Positions 1 to 6,586 of a stretch of DNA of 14,765 nt are shown here, piece after piece. Each line of letters starts with the position of its first letter. The first letter of the stretch is position 1. The DNA comes from Actinomycetes bacterium (GTDB lineage: Bacteria; Actinomycetota; Actinomycetes; Propionibacteriales; Propionibacteriaceae): positions 1-14,765 of the forward strand of contig WQUE01000083.1 of the NCBI GenBank assembly GCA_009785885.1, given 5' to 3'. The notes beneath the pieces were generated by a model. That model saw only the letters and a list, made by a program, of their open reading frames with translations. It was not told the DNA's origin and did no database searches. The position numbers were made by a program, and so were the translations under genes.

Positions 1-201
1 GCCGGAGCGCGGATGGACGAAACCGGCGTAGCCCTCGGGCAGGGCGATGGCCACCCCCGTGGCCACGACCCGGCGCTCTCCCGGCGCCAAGGTGACATCC
101 TCGGCGCAGGCCAGGTCGGCGCCGGCGTCGTCCGGATGGGCGTAGCGCGGGGCGGGGACCCCGGGATCGAGGCGTCTCACCTGCACGACGGGCTCATTCA
201 T
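1..201 (-). CDS. dut: dUTP diphosphatase (dUTPase), N-terminal part, cut by window edge
   Basis: Hydrolyses dUTP to dUMP and pyrophosphate, keeping uracil out of DNA and feeding dTMP synthesis; the family is a cytosolic homotrimer. Reading the minus strand from the ATG at 201, the first 67 residues are visible. They contain the family's motif I (HPDDAGADL, residues 22-30), the stretch VATGVAIALPEGYAGFVHPR, and the start of motif II (PRSG, residues 64-67) right at the window edge. The remaining roughly 80-90 residues, with the nucleotide-binding motifs III to V, lie outside. There is no clear Shine-Dalgarno; a -10-like hexamer ends 7 nt before the ATG, so the mRNA may be leaderless. The gene is divergent from the DUF4235 gene. 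dut near DUF4193 and sepH is a familiar actinobacterial neighbourhood. The family assignment is secure. Confidence 0.93.
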   Translation of the reverse strand, partial: MNEPVVQVRRLDPGVPAPRYAHPDDAGADLACAEDVTLAPGERRVVATGVAIALPEGYAGFVHPRSG

Positions 202-208
202 GGCCGTC

Positions 209-214
209 AGCCTA
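209..214 (-). promoter_or_regulatory. Possible -10 element of dut (leaderless)
   Basis: On the minus strand the sequence reads GGC TAGGCT, then 7 nt, then the dut ATG. TAGGCT matches the -10 consensus TATAAT at 4 of 6 positions, and the spacing would put the transcription start at or next to the A of the ATG. No convincing -35 box lies 16-18 nt further upstream. Leaderless mRNAs are common in actinobacteria; the assignment is an inference from position and the lack of a ribosome site. Confidence 0.35.
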
Positions 215-282
215 GCCGGACGCGTTGGTCTAGGATGGCGGGCAGGACCACGCGGACGGGCGTGACCGGAAAGGCGGGACCG

Positions 283-543
283 ATGAGCCTCACGAACAAG
301 CTGACCGTCGCGGCGCTCGGGGCGGTGGCGACGTATGCGGCCCAGAAGGGCGTCCACGGCCTGTGGACCCGTGTCGTCGGCGAGGAACCACCGGATCCGC
401 ACGACCCCGAGGTCCACACGTCGGTGGCCGTGGCGTGGTTCGTCGCCAGTGGGATCGGTCTGGCGGTCGCGCAACTGCTCGTGAACCGGTTCGCGTCCCA
501 GCGCTATCAGGCTCCCCCCAAGCGCGTGAAGGTGATGCTGTAG
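283..543 (+). CDS. DUF4235 family small membrane protein
   Basis: An 86-residue protein of unknown function. The ATG at 283 is chosen because the family homology starts there and a purine-rich AAGGCGGGA site (271-279) precedes it; the frame stays open further upstream but that part is not protein-like. The layout is typical of DUF4235: an N-terminal hydrophobic helix (about residues 4-20), a polar connector with the conserved-looking VVGEEPPDPHDP (about 31-42), a second hydrophobic helix (about 45-66, AVAWFVASGIGLAVAQLLVN) and a short basic tail. It is probably a two-helix inner-membrane protein. It lies between divergent dut and the convergent DUF4193 gene, with only 9 bp between its stop and that of DUF4193. 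No molecular function can be given. Confidence 0.82.
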   Translation: MSLTNKLTVAALGAVATYAAQKGVHGLWTRVVGEEPPDPHDPEVHTSVAVAWFVASGIGLAVAQLLVNRFASQRYQAPPKRVKVML

Positions 544-552
544 CACGGCCCG

Positions 553-849
553 CTACAGGCAGTCGACACAAAACTCCTTGCCATCGCGGACGACGGCGAT
601 CTGGCTGCGATGCTTGACCAGGAAACAGCCCGCGCACGTGAACTCGTCAGGTTGGCGCGGCAGAACTCGCACGGTGAGTTCCTCGTGCGACAGATCGGCA
701 CCTGGCAGTTCGAACGCTTCGGCGGCCTCGACCTCATCCTCGTCGACCTGGCCGGACGCCTTGTCGTTGCGCCGGCTCTTGAGTTCCTCCAGCGAGTCCT
801 CTTGCAGCTCCTCTTCGGTCTTGCGAGGAGCGTCATAGTCGGTGGCCAT
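553..849 (-). CDS. DUF4193 family protein (putative zinc-ribbon dUTPase neighbour)
   Basis: A 98-residue acidic protein matching the actinobacterial DUF4193 family in length and sequence. The N-terminal half is charged and probably unstructured or helical (MATDYDAPRKTEEELQEDSL, then an SRRNDKASGQVDEDE stretch). The C-terminal half carries two cysteine pairs, CAGC (about residues 72-75) and CVDC (94-97, next to the C-terminus), spaced as in a single zinc ribbon. The start ATG at 849 follows a good ribosome site, GGGAAGGA, about 5 nt upstream. The function is not known; in some genomes it is annotated only by its position near dut. Here it faces DUF4235 tail to tail and is divergent from sepH. 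Zinc binding is inferred from the four cysteines. Confidence 0.9.
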   Translation of the reverse strand: MATDYDAPRKTEEELQEDSLEELKSRRNDKASGQVDEDEVEAAEAFELPGADLSHEELTVRVLPRQPDEFTCAGCFLVKHRSQIAVVRDGKEFCVDCL

Positions 850-886
850 AGTGTCCTTCCCGTGGTCCGCCAGTTCCGGCGGCACA

Positions 887-915
887 TTCATACCACATCG
901 TGTGAAAGTTGGCAC
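887..915 (-). promoter_or_regulatory. Candidate promoter of the DUF4193 gene
   Basis: On the minus strand GTGCCA (910-915) and TATGAA (887-892) are separated by 17 nt and lie about 40 nt upstream of the ATG at 849. Each matches 4 of 6 consensus positions. A small inverted repeat, CACA-TCG-TGTG (894-904), sits in the spacer. This is the best sigma70-type candidate in the DUF4193/sepH divergent region, but it is weak by sequence alone. The rest of the 850-1116 gap shows no other convincing element. Confidence 0.35.
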
Positions 916-1116
916 CTTACGCCGCCGCGTTTCGCACACTGGACAGCGTGAAGCCCCCGCGGCGCAATCCCGCACAGGCCCCGGGTGGGGTCCGCGCGCC
1001 GCCGCGTGCCGTGGCGGTCTGGGGTAGGGCGTGGATTCGCGGTAGATTGGAGACCGCGTGCCGGGCCGTCTCAGTGTGCGGTCAGGCGCGGAACCGACCA
1101 GACGATGGAGATGCCG

Positions 1117-2136
1117 ATGGATGCCGCCTTGACGCCGCGGGAGATCCAGGCGCGCATCCGGGCGGGCGAGTCGGCCCAGGAGGTCGCCCAGGCCGCCGGG
1201 GTGTCTCTCGACTCGATCGTGCCGTTCGCGGAGCCCGTCCTGGCGGAACGGGAACACATGGCCGCCATGGCGACCGGCTGCCAGGTGCGCCGTAGCGCGG
1301 CAGAAACCGGGTCGCACCGGCCCCTCGCCGATGTCATCGGCGACCGGTTGACGAGCCGGGGCGTGTTTCCCGAGGCCCTGACGTGGGACGCCTGGCGCGG
1401 TCGTGACCGGTTGTGGACGGTTCGCGTGGCGTACGAGTCGGGTTCGGCGGTCCACGAGGCCTTGTTCACGTTCGACCAGCGGGGACGTTTCTCGGTTCCG
1501 GCCAATCCCGAGGCCCGGTGGCTGATCGGCGACGTGGCCGCCGAGCCCAAGAATGGCCGTCGGCGCCGCGCGAGCGACCCGGACGAGGAGCCGACGCTCG
1601 ACCTGCACGACCGACCGGTGCCCTCGCGCGGGCGTGCCGCGGACGCGCTCGTGTTCGAGGATGTCGCGTGGCCCGCGCGGGAGTCGTTCGTTGTCTTCGA
1701 TCACGGGCAGGACGCTCTCGCCGAGCCGACCGACTTCACCCCGGCCACGCTCGCCGAGGTGGACGGTGTCTTCGACATCGTGCCGACCCCCCCGTCGGAT
1801 CTCGACGTGCTGTACGACATGCTGGCGGAGATCGACGAGGATTCGGTGAACCTGTACGCCGACATCACCGGACGTATCGCCGCTCCCCCGGCCCCCGCCG
1901 TCCCGCGCGCGCGACCGCAGGGTTCCGCGTCCGCGGCCAAGAAAGCGGCGCCGAAGTCGGCGCGTCCCGTCGCCGCACCGGCCTCCGAACCGATTGCCCC
2001 GGAACCTGCCCCCGTCCCGACGATGCCCGCCGAGGTGGCGCCCGAGGCCGCCCCCGCCCCACGCAAGAGCCGCAAGCGCGCCGTCGTGCCGAGCGCCTGG
2101 GACGACATCCTTTTCGGCGCCCGCAAGGCGGAATAG
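1117..2136 (+). CDS. sepH: SepH-like cell-division regulator (DUF3071), short N-terminus
   Basis: SepH is an actinobacterial protein that stimulates assembly of the tubulin homologue FtsZ at division septa. This 339-residue copy has a helix-turn-helix (about residues 6-42, with PREIQARIRAGESAQEVAQA), the start of a conserved block (PVLAEREHMAAMA, residues 40-52, running on to about 130), then a long acidic and Pro/Ala/Lys-rich region that is probably disordered, and a conserved-looking C-terminal PSAWDDILFG. Known SepH proteins have roughly 60-70 residues of beta-rich sequence before the helix-turn-helix; here nothing like it is seen upstream in any plus-strand frame. ATG 1117 is chosen because ATGGAG lies 6 nt before it; ATGs at 1105 and 1111 are alternatives. 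It ends 3 bp from the thymidine kinase stop, tail to tail. Identity is good; the short form is the oddity. Confidence 0.85.
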   Translation: MDAALTPREIQARIRAGESAQEVAQAAGVSLDSIVPFAEPVLAEREHMAAMATGCQVRRSAAETGSHRPLADVIGDRLTSRGVFPEALTWDAWRGRDRLWTVRVAYESGSAVHEALFTFDQRGRFSVPANPEARWLIGDVAAEPKNGRRRRASDPDEEPTLDLHDRPVPSRGRAADALVFEDVAWPARESFVVFDHGQDALAEPTDFTPATLAEVDGVFDIVPTPPSDLDVLYDMLAEIDEDSVNLYADITGRIAAPPAPAVPRARPQGSASAAKKAAPKSARPVAAPASEPIAPEPAPVPTMPAEVAPEAAPAPRKSRKRAVVPSAWDDILFGARKAE

Positions 2137-2139
2137 GGC

Positions 2140-2808
2140 TCAGCCCTCCCCGAACGGCAGCGGGGCCGGACTGAGCGTCGCGCCCGAGAAGCCTTTCGGC
2201 TGCCGCGCCCGGTGGTGGACGCGGCACAGCACCTCGTAGTGGACCTGCTGCACCCCGCCCGTACCCGCGGGTTCGGTGTCGCCGACGAGCACCTGGTCGC
2301 CCTCGGTCACCATGATGCCGTTGATCACGCGGGCGTTGTGCGTTCCGGGGCGGCCGCACCAGCACAGCGGCTGCACGGGCATCGTCTCGACGCGGTCCGC
2401 CAGTTCGACGAGACGCTTCGCGCCGGGGAACATCTGTGTCCGGAAGTCGCACATGATGCCGAAGCAGAACACGTCGACGCCGAGTTCGTCCGCGATGAGG
2501 GCGAGTTCGTCGACCTGGGCCGGCGAATAAAACTGGGCCTCGTCGCACACCAGGAAGTCGATCCGCCGGCCCGCGCGGATCTCCCCGACCACGTAGTCCC
2601 AGAACGAGAAGTCCGCGTCGGCCTCGATGGCGGGACGCTCCAGGCCGATCCGTGACGTGATGTGGGCCGCACCGGCACGGTCCAGGCTCGTGAACAGCCG
2701 GCCCGCGCGGTCGTGCGCCGACTGGGTGTGGTTCATCTGCAGGGCCATCGTCGACTTGCCCGAGTTCATCGGGCCGCCGAAAAAGACCAACTCACCGGGT
2801 ACCGCCAT
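2140..2808 (-). CDS. tdk: Thymidine kinase, type II
   Basis: Phosphorylates thymidine to dTMP with ATP in the pyrimidine salvage pathway; cytosolic. The 222-residue protein has the P-loop GGPMNSGKST (residues 11-20), the DEAQF motif (89-93) with the catalytic glutamate at about 90, the FGIMCDFRTQMFPGAKRL segment typical of the family, and zinc-ligand regions LCWCGRPGTHNAR and CRVHH. The CWC form rather than CxxC matches what I recall of actinobacterial homologues. The loop YEVLCRVHH near the C-terminus corresponds to the thymidine lasso end. The start may be ATG 2808 or GTG 2811; AGGAGG lies 8 or 5 nt upstream respectively. It overlaps the end of the upstream phosphodiesterase gene by 17-20 bp, so the two are co-transcribed and probably translationally coupled. 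Confidence 0.94.
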   Translation of the reverse strand: MAVPGELVFFGGPMNSGKSTMALQMNHTQSAHDRAGRLFTSLDRAGAAHITSRIGLERPAIEADADFSFWDYVVGEIRAGRRIDFLVCDEAQFYSPAQVDELALIADELGVDVFCFGIMCDFRTQMFPGAKRLVELADRVETMPVQPLCWCGRPGTHNARVINGIMVTEGDQVLVGDTEPAGTGGVQQVHYEVLCRVHHRARQPKGFSGATLSPAPLPFGEG

Positions 2809-3967
2809 CACTCCCGCCTCCTGGATCGATCAGCAGCGGCACGCCCATCTCGGATCGTGTCGCGCCACCGTGCATTCCCACCATGCGCGCCTCCCCGGGG
2901 ACCGTCCGGGTCGTCAGCGCCCAATTCTGCCGTAGGACGGCCACCACGTCCCCGATGCGCGACCGCAGCCGGGCCGGCACCTCATCGAACCAGCCGTCCT
3001 CGATCGCGTCGTCGCCGCGCACGACGAGTGCCCGCTCCCCCAGCACCGCCGCCCAGGCGGCGGCGACCCGCTCGGGTTCGTCCGTGTACACAAACCGGCA
3101 ACGCGCCTCGCCGCCGACCAGTGCGACATCGCGGACAAGACGCGGCTCGTCCTCCAAGACGATTCTGCGGTCCGCCGGAACGTCGACCATGCCGTGATCG
3201 CCGGTGACGAGCAGGCACACGTCCGGGTCCAAACTGGCGCGCAGGCCGCCCACCAGGCCGTCCACCCAGGCCAGCGCCTGGCGCCACTGCGGCGAGCGCC
3301 ACCCGTGGGTGTGCCCGGCGCGGTCCAGGCTGCGCTCGTAGACGTACACGAGGGACGCCTCGCCGCGGGCCGACGCCGCGACGGCCTGGGCGATCCGCGT
3401 ACCCGAGTCGCGCTCGTCGGCGACCGGGACGAAGCGCGCCCCGCGTAGCGACGCCCGGGTCAGTCCCGTCCCCATGAACTCCTCCGGGGCGACCGCCGAG
3501 GTCGCCACGCCACGTCCCGCGAGGCGTTCCCACCAGGTGGGCACGGGCTGGAAGGCGACCGGGTCCCGCGGCCCCCCGGCCCACGTCAAGGCGTTGAGGA
3601 GGCGGCCCGGCGCGCTGCGGAACGAGTAGCCGACGATGCCGTGCCGGCCGGGGGCCGTCCCGGTCGACAGTGTCGTGATGGCGGTTGCGGTCGTCGACGG
3701 GTGCGTCGAACTCAGGGGAATGGCCGTGCCCAGCGCCGCCGCCAGTACCGGAGCCTCATCGGCGGTCGCGTGGAGAATGTCCGTGCCGAGCCCGTCGACG
3801 AGGCACACGACGTACCGGCGGGACGGCGGCAGTCCCAGGACGTCACGCGCGCCCTCCGCGGCCCGGTCCGGGGCTGTGAGAACATGGGCGGCCACCGCGG
3901 GAAGTATCTCGGCCAGGCTCGCCGCTCCGTACGGCGGAGGCAGGCTGTCGGACACGGTGCCCATCAT
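2792..3967 (-). CDS. Alkaline-phosphatase-superfamily phosphodiesterase / nucleotide pyrophosphatase-like protein
   Basis: A 391-residue member of the type I phosphodiesterase/nucleotide pyrophosphatase family (PF01663-like), two-metal enzymes that cleave phosphoester or phosphodiester bonds. Visible metal and catalytic sites in order: VVCLVDGLG with metal-ligand Asp58; the nucleophile region HPSTTATAITTLSTG (Thr92 or Thr93), followed by the family's PGRHGIVGY; the DRAGHTHG metal site; TGDHGMVDV; and the last histidine in MHGGATRSEMGVPLLI. No signal peptide or membrane helix is evident, so it is probably cytosolic. The substrate cannot be told from sequence. The start at ATG ATG (3967/3964) is preceded only by a weak GCGTGAG; the frame remains open to 4069 but the extra N-terminus is low-quality Arg/Pro/Ala. 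It heads a two-gene unit with thymidine kinase and is divergent from parC. Confidence 0.85.
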   Translation of the reverse strand: MMGTVSDSLPPPYGAASLAEILPAVAAHVLTAPDRAAEGARDVLGLPPSRRYVVCLVDGLGTDILHATADEAPVLAAALGTAIPLSSTHPSTTATAITTLSTGTAPGRHGIVGYSFRSAPGRLLNALTWAGGPRDPVAFQPVPTWWERLAGRGVATSAVAPEEFMGTGLTRASLRGARFVPVADERDSGTRIAQAVAASARGEASLVYVYERSLDRAGHTHGWRSPQWRQALAWVDGLVGGLRASLDPDVCLLVTGDHGMVDVPADRRIVLEDEPRLVRDVALVGGEARCRFVYTDEPERVAAAWAAVLGERALVVRGDDAIEDGWFDEVPARLRSRIGDVVAVLRQNWALTTRTVPGEARMVGMHGGATRSEMGVPLLIDPGGGSDGGTR

Positions 3968-4020
3968 CTCACGCCCGCCGGCCGTGGCGGCGCGGCGTCG
4001 TCCGGGCTGGTGGACCGGCC

Positions 4021-4029
4021 TGGCACAAT
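4021..4029 (+). promoter_or_regulatory. Candidate extended -10 of parC, overlapping a minus-strand -10
   Basis: TGG CACAAT (4021-4029) fits the extended -10 pattern TGnTATAAT at the TG and at 4 of 6 core positions, 60 nt upstream of the parC ATG. No good -35 is seen. On the opposite strand the same bases read GGC TATTGT, also a 4-of-6 -10 match, facing the phosphodiesterase gene. The two divergent units may therefore share or compete for the site. This is inferred from sequence only. Confidence 0.3.
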
Positions 4030-4089
4030 AGCCGGTGGCCGGTGCCGCGGGGCGGCGATCCGGGCCCACGAAGGAGGCACGAGGCGGCG

Positions 4090-6540
4090 ATGGCGGAACC
4101 GACGACCCCAGACGAGGAGTCCGAACGCGTCCTCGACGTCGACTTCTCGAACGAGATGGAGTCGAGCTACCTCGAATACGCCTACTCGGTGATCTACGCC
4201 CGGGCGCTGCCCGATGCCCGCGACGGGCTGAAGCCGGTGCAGCGGCGCATCCTCTACTCGATGGACGACGAGGGCCTGCGGCCCGACCGCGGCTTCGTCA
4301 AGTGCGCCCGTGTCGTCGGGACCGTGATGGGCAAGCTGCACCCCCACGGCGATTCGGCGATCTACGACGCCATGGTCCGCCTCGGCCAGCCGTGGGCCGT
4401 GCGCCTCCCCCTGATCGACGGGCACGGCAACTTCGGTTCGCTCGACGCCGGGCCCGCCGCCATGCGCTACACCGAGTGCCGCATGGCCCCCGCGGCGCTC
4501 GCGATGACCGCCGGCCTGTCGGAGGACACGGTCGACTTCCGGCCCAACTACGACGGCAAGGAGACCGAGCCGGTCGTGCTGCCGGCCGCCTTCCCGAACC
4601 TTCTGGTGAACGGGGCTTCGGGCATCGCCGTCGGCATGGCGACGAACATGGCCCCCCACAATCTGGTCGAGGTGGTCGGCGCGCTGCGCTACCTGCTCGC
4701 GCACGAGGACGCGGGCCTGGACGAGATCATGCGGTTCGTGCCCGGTCCGGACTTCCCGACGGGGGGCACGATCATCGGGCTGGACGGGGTGCGCGAGGCG
4801 TACCAGACCGGACGCGGGACGTTCCGCCTGCGGGCGAGCGCCCGTGTCGAGCAGGTGACGCCGCGGCGCCGCGGCATCGTCGTCACCGAACTGCCGTACA
4901 TGATCGGGCCCGAGCGGATCATCGAGCAGATCAAGTCGCTCGTCCAGGCGAAGAAGATCGCCGGTATCGCCGACGTGAAGGATCTCACCGACCTGGAGCA
5001 CGGGTTGCGCCTGGTGATCGAGGTGAAGAACGGCATCAATCCCGAGGCGTTGCTGGAACAGTTGTACAAGCTCACGAAGCTGGAGGACACCTTTGCGATC
5101 AACGCCGTTGCGCTGGTGGAGGGCCAGCCGCGCACGCTCGGCCTGATCGAGGCCCTGAAGGTCTACCTCGACCACCGGACGGCGGTGACGTTGCGGCGCA
5201 GCCGCTACCAGCGAAACCGGGCGCAGGACCGCCTGCACCTCGTCGAGGGACTGCTCCTGGCGATCGTCGACATCGACGACGTGATCGCGATCGTGCGATC
5301 CTCCGACGAGGTCGCGCAGGCCCGGGCCCGCTTGATCGAGGCGTTCGACCTCACCGAGGTCCAGGCCAACTACATCCTCGACATGCAGTTGCGCCAGTTG
5401 ACGCGTCTGTCGACGATCAGGCTCGAGGCGGAACGCGACGAGCTGACGGGACGCATCGCGGAGCTGTCCCGGATCATCGACGACCCGTCCGAACTGCGCG
5501 CCGTCGTCACCGCCGAACTGGCGGAGGTGGCGACGACGTACGGCGATGCCCGCCGTACGGTGCTGCTGGAGTCCTCCGGCGGGGCCGCGGTCGCGGCGGC
5601 AGCCCCACTGGAGATCCCCGACGGGCCGTGCCGGGTGATGCTGTCGGCCACCGGGCTGCTCGCCCGCATCGACCTCCCGGCCGAAGGGGCCGCGGAGGGC
5701 CTGCCCGCCGAGGGGCCCCGTGCCGGCCACGACGTGCTCGCCAGCGTCATCGCGGCAACGTCCCACGCCGAGGTCGGCCTCGTCACGTCGTTGGGACGCC
5801 TCATCAAGCTCCGGGCCATCGACCTTCCGACCGTTCCGCTGACCGCGAACGCACCGAACGCTCAGGGCGGTTCGCGCGCCTCCGAGCTGGTGCGTTTCGA
5901 GCCGCACGAGCGGCCCCTGTCCCTGACGACGCTGGCGTCCGGCTCGGCCGGGCTGGCGCTAGGAACCCGTGACGGGGTCGTCAAGCGCGTCGTTCCCGAC
6001 GTGTTGGGCAAGGACGCCTGGGAGGTGATCCGGCTGGCCGACGGCGACGAGGTTGTCGGAGCCGTCGAGCTGACCGAGGCGGACGCAGAGCTGGTGTTCG
6101 TCACGACCGATGCGCAACTGCTGCACTTCCCCGCTGCCGCGGTGCGCCCGCAGGGCCGGGCCGGTGGTGGCATGGCGGGCATCAAATTGGCGCGCGGGCA
6201 GCACGTCGTCTGGTTTGGCGCCACATCCGCGGACGACGCTGTCGTCGTCACCGTGTCCGGTTCGTCGACGGCGTTGCCCGGCACCGAGCCGGGCAACGTC
6301 AAGGCGACCCCGTTCGCGGAGTATCCGGGCAAGGGACGTGCCACCGGCGGCGTGCGCTGCCACCGGTTCCTGAAGGGTGAGGACGTGCTGCTGCGCGCGT
6401 TCGCCGGGCCTCGTCCGGTGGTCGCCTGTGCCGCGTCGGGCGTGCCAATCGACCTGCCGCCCACGACGGGACGCCGCGACGGCTCAGGCACACCCGCGCT
6501 GTTGCCCATTGCGGCGATCGGCACGCGGCGCTGGGTGTGA
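4090..6540 (+). CDS. parC: DNA topoisomerase IV subunit A (ParC)
   Basis: A 816-residue DNA-cleaving subunit of topoisomerase IV (with ParE), which unlinks daughter chromosomes. The N-terminal breakage-reunion domain is complete: ARALPDARDGLKPVQRRILY, then HPHGDSAIYDAM with Ser89 and Asp93 at the two main quinolone-resistance positions (sensitive-type residues), and RYTECRM with the catalytic Tyr127. A coiled-coil-rich tower/gate part follows (about 330-480, including QANYILDMQLRQLTRLS). The C-terminal third is a beta-pinwheel. Its GyrA box is degenerate (Q688-GRAGGG instead of Q-K/R-RGG-K/R-G), which favours ParC over GyrA. Start ATG 4090: AAGGAGG (4071-4077) lies rather far, 12 nt, and GAGGCGG (4081-4087) is closer. 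parE lies about 4.9 kb away, convergent. Confidence 0.92.
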   Translation: MAEPTTPDEESERVLDVDFSNEMESSYLEYAYSVIYARALPDARDGLKPVQRRILYSMDDEGLRPDRGFVKCARVVGTVMGKLHPHGDSAIYDAMVRLGQPWAVRLPLIDGHGNFGSLDAGPAAMRYTECRMAPAALAMTAGLSEDTVDFRPNYDGKETEPVVLPAAFPNLLVNGASGIAVGMATNMAPHNLVEVVGALRYLLAHEDAGLDEIMRFVPGPDFPTGGTIIGLDGVREAYQTGRGTFRLRASARVEQVTPRRRGIVVTELPYMIGPERIIEQIKSLVQAKKIAGIADVKDLTDLEHGLRLVIEVKNGINPEALLEQLYKLTKLEDTFAINAVALVEGQPRTLGLIEALKVYLDHRTAVTLRRSRYQRNRAQDRLHLVEGLLLAIVDIDDVIAIVRSSDEVAQARARLIEAFDLTEVQANYILDMQLRQLTRLSTIRLEAERDELTGRIAELSRIIDDPSELRAVVTAELAEVATTYGDARRTVLLESSGGAAVAAAAPLEIPDGPCRVMLSATGLLARIDLPAEGAAEGLPAEGPRAGHDVLASVIAATSHAEVGLVTSLGRLIKLRAIDLPTVPLTANAPNAQGGSRASELVRFEPHERPLSLTTLASGSAGLALGTRDGVVKRVVPDVLGKDAWEVIRLADGDEVVGAVELTEADAELVFVTTDAQLLHFPAAAVRPQGRAGGGMAGIKLARGQHVVWFGATSADDAVVVTVSGSSTALPGTEPGNVKATPFAEYPGKGRATGGVRCHRFLKGEDVLLRAFAGPRPVVACAASGVPIDLPPTTGRRDGSGTPALLPIAAIGTRRWV

Positions 6541-6586
6541 GGCGGTCTCGGCCGGCCGTGGTGTGGGACGGTTCGCGGGGGGGGGA

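Noticed and set aside
3964..5907. Long open frame opposite parC (647 codons)
   Set aside because: It lies on the strand opposite a clear ParC gene; the composition (His, Arg, Asp, Gly rich) is typical of the antisense frame of GC-rich coding DNA and no family motif is seen.
6549..6558. CGGCCGGCCG palindrome as terminator of parC
   Set aside because: It has no loop and no U-tract, and palindromes of GGCC are frequent by chance at this base composition.
6577..6585. Run of nine G, possible frameshift error site
   Set aside because: It lies in the 46-bp gap between the parC and maltokinase stop codons, so it does not affect either reading frame.
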